64,000 nucleotides of DNA from Oscillospiraceae bacterium (GCA_022792555.1 JAAWBF010000183.1:1-64000), one strand, 5' to 3'. Shown: positions 17,185 through 27,509, numbered from the stretch's first letter. The notes: generated from the letters alone by a model not told the origin. A program made the numbers and translations.

Positions 17185-18556
17185 CTGTACGCTGAAAGCG
17201 GAACAGTAGAGCAAGCGCCTCTGGAGCCAGGAGCAGCAATGCGGTGAGATTGGGCAAGGCCATCAAGCCGTTAAAGACATCGGCCATCTGCCACACGGCG
17301 GACAGATCAATGACGCTTCCAGCAGCGACGGAGACCAGAAATACCAGCCGGTAGGGCCAGATCCAGCGATGGGAGCCGATGAGATAGGTCAGCGCACGCT
17401 CTCCATAGTAGCTCCACCCCAGCAGAGAGGTAAAGGCAAATAACAGCAGACATACAGACACGAGTCTGGCACCCCACGGACCAAACACCGTACAAAAAGC
17501 GGCCGCAGACAGCGGAGCCCCGACCATTGCAGATGTTACCTGCCCACTGGCTTGTGCGAGTAGTGCTGTCTCTGGCTGATAAACTCCAGTCGTCAGGATG
17601 ACCAATGCGGTGATGGAGCAGACAAGCAGAGTGGAAATAAAGACCTCAAAAATGCCCCACATCCCCTGCTCTGCGGGGTCCCTGACCTGGGCGGCAGCAT
17701 GGGCTATGGCGGAGGAACCCATGCCGGCCTCATTGGTAAAGACGCCTCTGGCAATGCCATAGCGCATAGCCGTAGCGACAGAATAGCCTGTTCCTCCCCC
17801 AAGAGCGGCTCTAGGTATAAAAGCGCAGGTTATAATCTGTTCCAGGGCTGGTAGAATGGCGTACCAATGGACGGCGAGTACGATCAACCCACCGCCTAGA
17901 AAGAGTAGCGCCATACAGGGAACGAGTTTTTCACTGACTGCACCAATCCGGCCAATGCCCCCTAAAATGACTGCCCCGGTCAGAAGCGCGGTCACAAGGC
18001 CAACAGGGAACCGATCCCAGCCAAACGTATGCTCTAAGGCAGTGGCAATGGAGTTGCTTTGAACCAGATTACCGCCTCCAAGGGAGGCGGCCACACAGCA
18101 CAGGGAGAAGAAGCAGGCCAAAAACCGGCTACGCAGGCCACGTTCCATATAGTACATGGGTCCTCCCTGCCAGCCGCCCTCCGGGGTGCGCTCCCGATAG
18201 CGGACAGCTAATGTTTTCTCTGCACAGCCGGTCATCATACCAAGGAAGGCAGAGATCCACATCCAAAAGACTGCCCCAGGTCCGCCATAAAAAATGGCTG
18301 TGGCCACACCAGCAATACTACCGGTGCCAATGGTGGAGGCCAGGGCAGTTGCCAGGGCCTGAAACTGAGTCAGCCCCTTCCCTCCCCCATGCTGCTTTGG
18401 CTTGAATAAATTGCCTAGCGTTGTCTTGAGCCAGAGACCACACTCAAATACCTGAAAAAAACCGGTGCGGACCGAGTAATACAGCCCCACCAGCAAAAAG
18501 AATCCAAGCAGCCAAGGATTCCAGATAAAATCCCCCAGCCGTTCCCAAAACGTCAT
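17171..18556 (-). CDS. Sodium:alanine symporter family (AGCS/AlsT) protein
   Basis: A 461-residue membrane protein of the alanine or glycine:cation symporter family, importing a small neutral amino acid with Na+. Visible are the signature region GPGAVFWMWISAFLGMMTGCAEKTLAVRYRE, GGPMYYMERGL and FTNEAGMGSSAIAHAAA. About ten hydrophobic segments. The start was moved to the ATG after AGGAGG; the track ORF extends into an upstream palindrome. Substrate preference (alanine, glycine or glutamine) is not evident. It converges on leuA with overlapping 3' ends. Confidence 0.92.
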   Translation of the reverse strand: MTFWERLGDFIWNPWLLGFFLLVGLYYSVRTGFFQVFECGLWLKTTLGNLFKPKQHGGGKGLTQFQALATALASTIGTGSIAGVATAIFYGGPGAVFWMWISAFLGMMTGCAEKTLAVRYRERTPEGGWQGGPMYYMERGLRSRFLACFFSLCCVAASLGGGNLVQSNSIATALEHTFGWDRFPVGLVTALLTGAVILGGIGRIGAVSEKLVPCMALLFLGGGLIVLAVHWYAILPALEQIITCAFIPRAALGGGTGYSVATAMRYGIARGVFTNEAGMGSSAIAHAAAQVRDPAEQGMWGIFEVFISTLLVCSITALVILTTGVYQPETALLAQASGQVTSAMVGAPLSAAAFCTVFGPWGARLVSVCLLLFAFTSLLGWSYYGERALTYLIGSHRWIWPYRLVFLVSVAAGSVIDLSAVWQMADVFNGLMALPNLTALLLLAPEALALLFRFQRTVSIH

Positions 18557-18582
18557 GTCCACACCTCCTGTCCCAAAGGTAT

Positions 18583-18621
18583 GCAGAAAGCCGCAGGTAC
18601 ATGACACCTGCGGCTTTCTGC
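18583..18621 (-). repeat. Perfect 16-bp hairpin in the symporter leader
   Basis: GCAGAAAGCCGCAGGT / ACCTGCGGCTTTCTGC with a 7-nt loop lies 27 bp upstream of the AGCS start. Neither side has a T-run, so it is not a textbook terminator. It may be a processing site, protector or attenuator between the kinase and symporter genes. Confidence 0.6.
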
Positions 18622-18699
18622 TTCGAGCGGGGATATGGTCCTAATTCAGTGTTTGGTCCCTTCTCATAACCGTCTCATCCAAAGCGGTACACCTCACCA

Positions 18700-19206
18700 T
18701 CATGATTCCATAGTCAACGCTTTGATTTCCGTTGCTGTCTGTTCTGGTGTCAGAGCCGAGATATCAATTTTTATGGTGTTCAGCCGATGATACAGCGGAA
18801 GACGGCGGACACTGTTTTCAATTGCATCTGAAGCCCGCAGGCCGGAGTCAATATCCTTTTGCAGGCGTTTTATAAGTGCTTGAGGGGTGCAGATCAGGGA
18901 GACTGTTGTTACCTTACAGTTTTCCATGTCTAATCTAGAGCAGATATCGTCAAGAATACGCTGCTGATCCATCACCCAGCAAAAAATAATATGTTCATAG
19001 GCACTGCAATGGAGAAACTGGTTTAAAAGATAACAGATATTCTCCATTACCATGGCCTTGGTCTCCTCTGTCACCTGAAATGGGTCCGCATCCCAGCACC
19101 AGTCTCCATCTAGAAAAACAGAGTAACCCAGTTTTTTCTTCAGTATCTGGCAGACAGTGGTCTTTCCCACACCCATTGTGCCGCCGATCAGATAGAGCTG
19201 CTTCAT
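18700..19206 (-). CDS. P-loop nucleotide kinase-like protein
   Basis: A 168-residue single-domain ATP-binding protein. The Walker A loop is GGTMGVGKTT at residues 8-17, followed by DGDWCWDADPF in the position where small-molecule kinases bind substrate, and a KRLQKDIDSGLR lid-like helix. Similar to shikimate/gluconate/chloramphenicol phosphotransferase-type kinases, but the substrate is unknown. It begins 6 bp after malQ and is probably co-transcribed with it. The role in that operon is not clear. Confidence 0.75.
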   Translation of the reverse strand: MKQLYLIGGTMGVGKTTVCQILKKKLGYSVFLDGDWCWDADPFQVTEETKAMVMENICYLLNQFLHCSAYEHIIFCWVMDQQRILDDICSRLDMENCKVTTVSLICTPQALIKRLQKDIDSGLRASDAIENSVRRLPLYHRLNTIKIDISALTPEQTATEIKALTMES

Positions 19207-19212
19207 AGGACC

Positions 19213-20694
19213 TTATCCACCCCGGCGGTATGTCCTAGTAATATGTCTCAAACGGCTGGAGACATCTTGATTCAGGGCAGTCTCCCGAACGCGCCAGCTC
19301 CAGTTATGAGGTCCTATCGTACCTGGTGCGTTCATCCGGGCATCAGCGCCAAGCCCCAGAAGATCCTGCATAGGCGCGATGGCCAGAGCACAGGGAGAGG
19401 CCCAAGCGCCGCATACCGCACCCCAGCCGAAGCCCTCGTCCTCACGGAGACGCAAATAGTCAGAGGCAAAGTCACGCTCCGCTGGAGATGCCTCTCCAAA
19501 CAGCCATTGGACAAAGGTTGGAGTATCATGGGTTCCGGTGTAGATCACGCCGTTGTTGGGGCAGTTGTGGGGCAGATAGGCACTCTCCCCCACCGGATCA
19601 AAGGCGTAAGGCAGAACATTCATACCTGGCAGGCCGCTCTCAGCGATAAAAGCACGAACGCTGTCATCCAGATCGCCCAGATCCTCTGCAATGAGGGACA
19701 GACCAGGGATCTCAGAAAGAGCCTTCACCAGCTCCATGCCTGGGCCCGGTTCCCAATGACCCTCCATGGCAGTTTCGGCCTCAGCCGGGATGGACCAATA
19801 GGTGTGGAAGGCCCGAAAATGGTCAATTCGGACCACATCATAGAGCCGTGCCATATGGCGTCCACGCTTACGCCACCAGTCATATCCGGTTTTCCTGTGT
19901 GTACTCCAGCGGTAGAGGGGATTTCCCCAGTGCTGTCCGGTTGCGGAAAAAGCATCTGGCGGAACGCCAGCCACACCGGATAGGTTCAGCTCATCATCCA
20001 ACATAAAGAGGTCTGGGTGTGCCCAGACCTCTGCGCTGTCCGGGGAGACATAGATCGGTAGATCGCCTATAATAGAGATCCCCTTGCTGTTGGCATAAGC
20101 TTTTAATTCTGCCCACTGGCGGTAGAACAGAAATTGAAGGAAGCTATGATATGCGATCTCCTCCGCTAATTCCTTACGCAGAGGATCCAACCATTTGGGA
20201 TTCCTTCTACGGATGTCAATTGGCCAATCTTGAAGCATGTTGCCGTCCAAATACTCACGCAGTGCCAAAAAGAGGGCATAGTCGGACAGCCATTCTGATT
20301 CCTGTGTGGAGAATGCGGCGAACTCTTTGGCATAACGAGTCTTACCCCGTTTCCAAACCTTTCGCAGCAGCGGAGTCCAAGTTTTATGAAGCTGGGCATA
20401 GTTTACCCGATCCAAATCTGGGCAGACTGCCTGGGCCAACTCGTTTTTGGTTAATAACCCCTCCTTAGCTAGTGCGTCCAGATCCAAAAAGAACGGATTG
20501 CCTGCGAAAGAGGAGGCTGACATATAGGGGGAGTTTCCTTCGCCAGGCGGAACAAGAGGGAGAATTTGCCAGTATCGCTGTCCTGCCGCAGAGAGGAAGT
20601 CTACAAATTTGCGTGCTTTGGTTCCCAGCGTCCCGATACCATAAGGACCGGGGAGGGAAAGGATGGGGAGTAGCACACCACTTGCACGATTCAT
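19213..20694 (-). CDS. malQ: 4-alpha-glucanotransferase (amylomaltase)
   Basis: A 493-residue GH77 enzyme that transfers maltooligosyl units between alpha-1,4-glucans in the cytosol. Family motifs include GPYGIGTLG near the N-terminus, QFLFYRQWAELKAYANSKGI, GDLPIYVSPDSAEVWAHP, VRIDHFRAFHTYWSIP (nucleophile Asp) and LIAEDLGDLDDSV (acid/base Glu), plus TGTHDTPTFVQW. The start used follows GGAGG at 7 bp. The rest of a glycogen or maltose pathway is absent nearby apart from the distant GH13 pseudogene. Confidence 0.96.
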   Translation of the reverse strand: MNRASGVLLPILSLPGPYGIGTLGTKARKFVDFLSAAGQRYWQILPLVPPGEGNSPYMSASSFAGNPFFLDLDALAKEGLLTKNELAQAVCPDLDRVNYAQLHKTWTPLLRKVWKRGKTRYAKEFAAFSTQESEWLSDYALFLALREYLDGNMLQDWPIDIRRRNPKWLDPLRKELAEEIAYHSFLQFLFYRQWAELKAYANSKGISIIGDLPIYVSPDSAEVWAHPDLFMLDDELNLSGVAGVPPDAFSATGQHWGNPLYRWSTHRKTGYDWWRKRGRHMARLYDVVRIDHFRAFHTYWSIPAEAETAMEGHWEPGPGMELVKALSEIPGLSLIAEDLGDLDDSVRAFIAESGLPGMNVLPYAFDPVGESAYLPHNCPNNGVIYTGTHDTPTFVQWLFGEASPAERDFASDYLRLREDEGFGWGAVCGAWASPCALAIAPMQDLLGLGADARMNAPGTIGPHNWSWRVRETALNQDVSSRLRHITRTYRRGG

Positions 20695-20740
20695 AAGGGT
20701 ACCTCCAGCCATTGGATATGTCAGTCAAATTGCGACTGCA

Positions 20741-20767
20741 ATTCCCGGCCCTAACAGGGCCGGGAAT
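20741..20767 (-). terminator. Hairpin between guaB and malQ
   Basis: A perfect 12-bp stem (ATTCCCGGCCCT / AGGGCCGGGAAT) with a 3-nt loop immediately downstream of the guaB stop. The T-run on the minus strand is poor, so it may be a weak terminator or an mRNA 3'-end stabiliser allowing read-through into malQ. Confidence 0.6.
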
Positions 20768-20775
20768 GATAGTTT

Positions 20776-22263
<1,488 letters not shown>

Positions 22264-22282
22264 TCATATTGAAATTTTTCCT

Positions 22283-22311
22283 ATTCTACGCTGGGATACT
22301 GGATGTGTCAA
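22283..22311 (-). promoter_or_regulatory. sigma-A promoter of guaB
   Basis: Minus strand TTGACA, 17 bp, TAGAAT. The -35 hexamer overlaps the last codon of the upstream thioesterase gene. About 35 bp before the guaB ATG. Confidence 0.75.
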
Positions 22312-23057
22312 GGACTTTTTTGGGGAATCGCTGACAGGGTCAGCCAGCCGTCAAAACGGCTCACTCCGGTCTCATCTGCACCATGTACATACCAAGCCCC
22401 GTCTTTATTGCAAGTGGACAGAGAGATGCTCTCTCCTACCCTACACTCTGCCAGGTAGCCGATTTGAAGCTCGGATACATAGTGACCTGGCAATAGAGAC
22501 TCCAGATGAACTGCGTCTGTTATGGCATCCGCATATTTTACGTTGTTAACATGTCCATTGATATCCGCATCACTATAATGAAAGGCCCGTTGGCCTGCTG
22601 GTTCCAGCTCTTCCGGCAGGCGAAGCTTAGAGAGCAGTTTACTTTTACACAGTGTCCCACCAGTGGTATCGTTTGCAATAATTTTAGATGTGCGCAGCAG
22701 CTTTCGGGTGGAGGCATCCACTAGTACCCAGGAAGAGACTGCCTCTCCCACCTGTTTGTCCCCGATAAACAAGTCAAAATCCCGATAGAGCACAGCTCCA
22801 CAACCGCCTCGATGCCAAGTACGGATAAACACCGTGTCTCCCCAACAGATGGGGTGATCTAAGTGATACCACATACGGGCCACCATCCACAAAGCGTTAT
22901 ACTGTTCAAACAGCTCTGGTCCAGAAATATGAAGGGCACAGGCGGCGCCTGTAGCCGCCTCCTGTAGGAGAGCCAATACGCCGGAGGGGCGGCACTGGCC
23001 ATACAATCCTGTGTCCCGGGCCGAAACCTTACAGGTATATTCATAAAAGATGTTCAA
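22308..23057 (-). CDS. Acyl-ACP thioesterase (FatA/FatB family)
   Basis: A 249-residue double-hotdog enzyme that releases fatty acids from acyl carrier protein. Visible are the N-terminal YEYTCKVSARDTGLYGQ, the first-hotdog WMVARMWYHLDHPICWGD and the second-hotdog active-site motif DADINGHVNNVKYADA (D-x-N-x-H). It starts with TTG overlapping the stop of the zinc-ribbon gene (TTGA), with GAGAGGG upstream. Coupled expression with that gene is likely; a biochemical link is not obvious. Confidence 0.88.
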   Translation of the reverse strand: MNIFYEYTCKVSARDTGLYGQCRPSGVLALLQEAATGAACALHISGPELFEQYNALWMVARMWYHLDHPICWGDTVFIRTWHRGGCGAVLYRDFDLFIGDKQVGEAVSSWVLVDASTRKLLRTSKIIANDTTGGTLCKSKLLSKLRLPEELEPAGQRAFHYSDADINGHVNNVKYADAITDAVHLESLLPGHYVSELQIGYLAECRVGESISLSTCNKDGAWYVHGADETGVSRFDGWLTLSAIPQKSP

Positions 23058-23719
23058 ATGGTATTCCCTCTCCCTTTGATCAACAGCCTCGGCTTGCAGC
23101 AGATATCCTCAATATCGCTTGCAGTGGCCGCTGGAATGCGCATCACTCCGCCACAGACAGCACAGGACAAATCCACAGAGCTGTAATTCACCTGGAGCCC
23201 CCACTTGTGAGAACCGCAGGTACAGGAGATCCCATCACGCTGGGCGATATCACGGATCTCGGATAAGACCTCGTGCATCACCAGCTCATCCAAAAAGGTC
23301 CCATGGGCGGCTTTGTTTGTCTCTAGCTTATCCATAGCCTCCTCCAGCCGCCTGACTGCGGCAAAGACAGCGTCCTCCTCCCCAATATAGCAGCAGTCCA
23401 ATCCAGACGCGCAGCAGGAAAAGGCCAAAGCTCGCGCATGTAGAAGAGCCTGTACGGAGCATGTCACGATATGATCTTGACCGCAGAAGCGGCAAGGAAC
23501 TGTGAGCTTCGCATACTCCCCTATCAGCTCCACATGGAGCATAGATTTTCCGCAGGGACATAGAAGTGTATTTGCCGCTGCCGCAAGCTGAAATACACTG
23601 CGTTCCACAACAACAGTCTTTTGGCAGACGGGACAGAGAAAGGCTAACGTCCGCTTTGCTTCTTCCACAGGCAGCTCCCCTTTGTTGTAGCAATGACAGC
23701 AAGCTACAAGTCGTTTCAT
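23054..23719 (-). CDS. Zinc-ribbon-rich hypothetical protein
   Basis: Not assigned to a named family. Its 221 residues contain at least four C-x-x-C-type knuckles (CCHC, CPVC, CPCG, CRFCG) in the first 85 residues and another pair (CTCG, CAVCG) near residues 180-200, separated by a helical segment EDAVFAAVRRLEEAMDKLE. The layout suggests structural zinc binding. It is first in an operon with the acyl-ACP thioesterase. A -10 box lies only 7 bp before the ATG and no ribosome binding site is visible, so the mRNA may be leaderless. Confidence 0.7.
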   Translation of the reverse strand: MKRLVACCHCYNKGELPVEEAKRTLAFLCPVCQKTVVVERSVFQLAAAANTLLCPCGKSMLHVELIGEYAKLTVPCRFCGQDHIVTCSVQALLHARALAFSCCASGLDCCYIGEEDAVFAAVRRLEEAMDKLETNKAAHGTFLDELVMHEVLSEIRDIAQRDGISCTCGSHKWGLQVNYSSVDLSCAVCGGVMRIPAATASDIEDICCKPRLLIKGRGNTI

Positions 23720-23726
23720 TGCTGTT

Positions 23727-23755
23727 ATTATAGCTCAAAAACTCCGGATTGACCA
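23727..23755 (-). promoter_or_regulatory. Promoter directly abutting the zinc-ribbon gene start
   Basis: Minus strand TGGTCA (weak -35), 17 bp, TATAAT, then seven bases to the ATG. The predicted transcript would begin at or next to the start codon. Confidence 0.45.
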
Positions 23756-23828
23756 GCATCTACCGAAATTTACCGCAGACTTTTTCGCTTTTCATATGAA
23801 AAAGTAATTTTTCCCATTTCTATATCCT

Positions 23829-23856
23829 TTGCATTTGGATAGAATTATGCTATAAT
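23829..23856 (+). promoter_or_regulatory. sigma-A promoter of the SDR gene
   Basis: TTGCAT, 16 bp, TATAAT, about 40 bp upstream of the chosen ATG. Its position argues against the earlier in-frame ATG at 23867. Confidence 0.65.
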
Positions 23857-23896
23857 TCCAATATTCATGGATAATTTAGAAAGGGGAAATTTTATC

Positions 23897-24634
23897 ATGC
23901 TGAAAGGCAAGGTTGCAATTGTTACCGGTGGAACCCGCGGAATTGGGCTCGCAGTGGTAAAAAAGTTTTTGGATAATGGGGCCCGTGTAGCTCTGACCGG
24001 TTCCCGTCAAGAGACTGTTGAAAAGGCATTATCTGAACTAAAAGACTACGGGGAACGGGTTATGGGTCTCTGGCCAGATCTGTGCGATCCGGAAGCGGTC
24101 GCCTCAGCGTTTACCTCGGTCAAGGAGAAATACGGCCGGTTGGACATTTTGGCCAACAACGCAGGAGTTTCTGCTAGGGATAGTCTCTACACCTATGATC
24201 CAGCTGACTTTTCTAAGACGATAGACCTCAATATAAATGCAGTATTCGTCTGTGCCCAAGCGGCAGCCAAAATCATGAAAGAACTTGGAGGCGGTGTGAT
24301 TATCAATACAAGCTCTATGGTCAGTCTATATGGACAGCCTTCTGGCTGCGCCTATCCGACAAGCAAATTTGCAGTCAACGGATTGACAAAATCCCTGGCG
24401 CGGGAGCTTGGAAAGGATCAGATCCGGGTTAATGCAGTAGCACCTGGTGTCACAAACACCGATATGGTAGCCGCGCTTCCTGAAGAAATGGTAAAGCGTA
24501 TTTCTGCTGGGATCCCCCTGGGCCGGGTAGGCGAACCAGAAGATGTTGCCAATGCCTTTCTGTTTCTAGCCAGCGATCTGGCCAGCTATGTAACAGGAGA
24601 GATCCTTTCAGTAGATGGAGCCGCCATGACCTGA
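23897..24634 (+). CDS. SDR family NAD(P)-dependent oxidoreductase (FabG/BaiA-like)
   Basis: A 245-residue classical short-chain dehydrogenase. The cofactor motif is VTGGTRGIGLAV, then NNAGV, the catalytic Ser in NTSSMVS and YPTSK (Tyr-x-x-x-Lys), and the C-terminal FLASDLASYVTGEILSVDG. Such enzymes reduce 3-oxoacyl-ACP or oxidise hydroxysteroids; several residues (GGTRGIG, PDL, VAPGV, ASDLAS) resemble the bile-acid enzyme BaiA, but specificity cannot be assigned. It stands alone with its own promoter and terminator, not in a fatty acid cluster. Confidence 0.88.
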   Translation: MLKGKVAIVTGGTRGIGLAVVKKFLDNGARVALTGSRQETVEKALSELKDYGERVMGLWPDLCDPEAVASAFTSVKEKYGRLDILANNAGVSARDSLYTYDPADFSKTIDLNINAVFVCAQAAAKIMKELGGGVIINTSSMVSLYGQPSGCAYPTSKFAVNGLTKSLARELGKDQIRVNAVAPGVTNTDMVAALPEEMVKRISAGIPLGRVGEPEDVANAFLFLASDLASYVTGEILSVDGAAMT

Positions 24635-24652
24635 GAAACCATTAAAAAAGCC

Positions 24653-24696
24653 GATTGGTCCCCCTCTCATGAAGGTAGGGGACCAATCATTTTTTA
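24653..24696. terminator. Bidirectional terminator
   Basis: An 11-bp stem GATTGGTCCCC / GGGGACCAATC has a T-run on the plus side and an A-run (T-run for the minus strand) on the other. It lies between the convergent SDR and PF06541 genes and can serve both. Confidence 0.85.
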
Positions 24697-24707
24697 TACA
24701 GATTACA

Positions 24708-26003
24708 TCACCGTATAGAAATAGCGTCAGGATAGATCAGTTCCATTTTGGCATCCCCATAATGGAGATCCATATAGCGCTCCCATGCTTGACTGGCTGG
24801 AGCTCCAATGGCGCGGGTATCATACCGCAGAAGGGCAAGGCTGCTTACTACTATATTACAGCCCATAAAGAGAATCAATATCCAAGTCAGCCAGGTTCCA
24901 AGGTGAATAGGAATATGTTCAATCCAGTCAGAGATCTTCGGATAGAGGAACTGGAGCCAGATTACAGCGGCAAAGCCCCAGAAAAAACAATATAGGAGGT
25001 TGATCCGTCCACCTAGATTAAATGGAATTGCACTGTAGTCCCAAAAGATAGTTCCAAACACAGCCTCAGTAAACACACTGCACAGATATTCATAGGCACC
25101 ACCCAAACAGGTCCCAGCCAAGAACAGAAAGCTTGAGGATCGCGCCCGATATCGGTAAAGCAGTACAGTGGCCAAAGCCAGTGCAAGTCCCCATACAATA
25201 CTGAAGGGTCCCCATACTACACTGCTACGGCTCATCCAAATTCCAGCCTTAAGACGGCAAAAAATGGTTTCTGTAAGATCGCCCAAAAAAGACCCAATAA
25301 AAAACAGCAGAAAGATCTTATAAAAGCTACATCCCTGCGCAAAGACATGACTTGCCTCCCGCGTTCCATGGATAAATTTCGCGTGTGGATAGGTCTTATG
25401 AATTCGGTGCTCTGTGTGGCTTAAAATCCATTGACCAATACGCAGTGTAAGCATCGCCAGCCGGTTCCCCACCGCCTCTACAGGCGGGAGTCGATGGACA
25501 ATTCCTGCCAATGTTAAAAGGGTTGCGAATAGATCCAGGGCTAGTACAGCCAGTAGGCTCCAGAGAACCACCCTTGCTGCCCAAGATGGGAACAAGCCAT
25601 AGAGTGCCAGTAAACATGTATTGCCCCACTTTACAGTAAGAACCCCCAGCAGCCCCCAAAACAGAGAGGCACTGAGGCAGATGTAACCATCTAGATTCCA
25701 CTGGCGATTAGAGTAATCCCACCAACGGGTATGACTCACCCGCTCCAGCAGATGTCCGGCAGCCCATTCGATAACCGTGGCGTAAATGGCACTTCCGAAA
25801 AAGAGAAATAGCCAATTTTCCTCCAAATCGTGTAGACCCGTGGTGATGATCAGACCGGTAATACCGTAGATCATACAAAGTGGACCAAAGAGTACCCCAC
25901 GGTCTATATAGTGCCGGAACCGAACAGCAGCCATGGCAGTCTCCATAATCCACCCAAGAAAAGAATAGCAGAAAAAAAGCCATATTAGGTTATTAATAGA
26001 CAT
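24708..26003 (-). CDS. Tandem PF06541 (putative ABC-transporter type IV) membrane protein
   Basis: A 431-residue polytopic protein made of two copies of the PF06541 domain. Copy one begins LIWLFFCYSFLGWIMETAM and includes the WDYSNRQWNLDGYICL signature. Copy two begins LFFIGSFLGDLTETIF and includes FWDYSAIPFNLGGRINL. Each copy has about five membrane segments. The function is not known despite the transporter name. Start ATG after GAGGG; promoter TTGCCT-17-TATAAT lies 70 bp upstream. Confidence 0.82.
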   Translation of the reverse strand: MSINNLIWLFFCYSFLGWIMETAMAAVRFRHYIDRGVLFGPLCMIYGITGLIITTGLHDLEENWLFLFFGSAIYATVIEWAAGHLLERVSHTRWWDYSNRQWNLDGYICLSASLFWGLLGVLTVKWGNTCLLALYGLFPSWAARVVLWSLLAVLALDLFATLLTLAGIVHRLPPVEAVGNRLAMLTLRIGQWILSHTEHRIHKTYPHAKFIHGTREASHVFAQGCSFYKIFLLFFIGSFLGDLTETIFCRLKAGIWMSRSSVVWGPFSIVWGLALALATVLLYRYRARSSSFLFLAGTCLGGAYEYLCSVFTEAVFGTIFWDYSAIPFNLGGRINLLYCFFWGFAAVIWLQFLYPKISDWIEHIPIHLGTWLTWILILFMGCNIVVSSLALLRYDTRAIGAPASQAWERYMDLHYGDAKMELIYPDAISIR

Positions 26004-26070
26004 AGGAACCCTCACTTTTTTATTATATTGTCACGATAACATAACAGATTGAACATATTCATTGTATTTT

Positions 26071-26099
26071 ATTATAGCACATGAGGGAGGGATAGGCAA
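26071..26099 (-). promoter_or_regulatory. sigma-A promoter of the PF06541 gene
   Basis: Minus strand TTGCCT, 17 bp, TATAAT. The rest of the 255-bp gap to the response regulator is AT-rich without a further clear element. Confidence 0.6.
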
Positions 26100-26258
26100 T
26101 ATCGCCCTATTTAGTAAAGGAAAAACAGAACATATGAATTGCATTTTCGGTGCCCTTGCGATATAATAAAATAATCTAATCATATAGAATAGAGTAGAAT
26201 ATTTTTTAACAGCTACAAGAGCAGGATATGACATATAATAGAATAGGATGTGTACACC

Positions 26259-26711
26259 GTGTTTAAGATTATGATAGTTGATAATGATCCAACCAGCTTA
26301 GCTATTGGACGTGCGCTTTTGGAGACAGAGTATCAGCTCGTCTTGACCCGTTCTGGACACCAAGCCCTCGGTGCATTAAAAAATGAGATCCTTCCGGATT
26401 TGATTTTGTTAGATATGTTTCTTCCCGGTATAGATGGAATGGAGTTTTTAAAAACACTAAAGTCAGATCTGCGGTATGTCAAGATTCCCGTTATCTTTCT
26501 AAGTCATGAGAGCTACATCGGGAAAAAGGCGGAATGCTTTCAAGAGGGCGCCGCCGATTTTATTGAGAAACCGCTCAATCCAGATATCCTTAAATTTAAG
26601 GTTCAACAGCATCTAGCATTTTTAGAGATTGCACGCGAAAATCAACGACTCAAAAGAGGGATTGGTATGATGCGCAGACAGCTCGATCATCTCTTAACTC
26701 CGAGGCAGTAA
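26259..26711 (+). CDS. Receiver-only response regulator
   Basis: A 150-residue protein consisting of one CheY-like receiver domain and a short C-terminal helix. The acidic pocket is VDND, the phospho-acceptor is Asp52 in LILLDMF, Ser in IFLSHES takes the Thr position, and the conserved Lys is in FIEKP. There is no output domain; the C-terminal helix (RENQRLKRGIGMMRRQLDHLL) could be a coiled coil. The GTG start is placed 10 bp after AGGA, because the track's GTG has no room for a ribosome binding site. No histidine kinase is adjacent. Confidence 0.85.
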   Translation: MFKIMIVDNDPTSLAIGRALLETEYQLVLTRSGHQALGALKNEILPDLILLDMFLPGIDGMEFLKTLKSDLRYVKIPVIFLSHESYIGKKAECFQEGAADFIEKPLNPDILKFKVQQHLAFLEIARENQRLKRGIGMMRRQLDHLLTPRQ

Positions 26712-26768
26712 GAAAGAATCATACACTTCCAGTTCTCTTAGAAAAATAATATATTTTGATTCACCCTA

Positions 26769-26796
26769 TTGCAATTAAAATCAAATCGGTTATAAT
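26769..26796 (+). promoter_or_regulatory. sigma-A promoter of the SprA-like gene
   Basis: TTGCAA, 16 bp, TATAAT, about 30 bp before the ATG, which itself follows AAAGGAG. Confidence 0.65.
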
Positions 26797-26828
26797 AGAA
26801 ATAACAGCTGTAATAAAGGAGTGGTAAC

Positions 26829-27365
26829 ATGGGACCTGTAAACAGTTTATCGATATGGAACAGTGTTAGAAGTCTTTGGCTTGAGCATGGTGCTGCTTCA
26901 ATAGCGCCTTACCGTGCAGCGGAGAAGGTTGACGGTATAGGCCATTTCTCTTCTGATGAAGCAGATCCAAAGAAAGTCTCTGAGCGTGGGCCAATCCCAC
27001 GGATGGACCGCTATGAGTGTGAGACCTGTAAAAACAGAAAGTATCAAGATGGTTCTGACGACCCAGGTGTTTCCTATAAAACACCCACTCGGATCGCTCC
27101 AGATGCCGCCGCTAGTGCAGTGCGCGGACATGAGATGGAGCATGTCACCAGAGAACAGGCCAAGGCTCGCCAAGAGGGTAGAAAGGTAGTCTCTCAAACC
27201 GTCACAATGCACACTGATATTTGTCCGGAGTGTGGAAAAACCTATATCTCTGGCGGCACTACCCGCACTGTTACTAAAGAACAGGAGGAAATGTCCAGCC
27301 GTTTTCAGGTTGGGATGCCAGGAAATGAGCCGACACTTGGGCGCTATTTCTCCGCAGTTGCATAG
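26829..27365 (+). CDS. SprA-like putative zinc metalloprotease (HExxH)
   Basis: A 178-residue soluble protein resembling the conserved core of SprA-related proteins: ECETCKNRKYQDGSDDPGVS at residues 63-82, the zincin-like HEMEH at 101-105 and CPECGKTYISGGTT near 132-145. HExxH suggests a zinc peptidase; the C-x-x-C pairs may bind structural zinc. No signal peptide. The long N-terminal region typical of SprA proteins is missing, so this is a compact form. No characterised function is known to me for the short form. Confidence 0.65.
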   Translation: MGPVNSLSIWNSVRSLWLEHGAASIAPYRAAEKVDGIGHFSSDEADPKKVSERGPIPRMDRYECETCKNRKYQDGSDDPGVSYKTPTRIAPDAAASAVRGHEMEHVTREQAKARQEGRKVVSQTVTMHTDICPECGKTYISGGTTRTVTKEQEEMSSRFQVGMPGNEPTLGRYFSAVA

Positions 27366-27509
27366 TGGTTTTGTGTAATAACGATACACACTAGACCATA
27401 AAAAATCGGCGCGCCGCTCGCCGCAAAGCGGCAACCGCGGCACATATAAAAATGATAGAAGTTAAAAACTTTTAAGGAATGTTTGTGCATAGCGGTATGG
27501 GAGGTTTCT

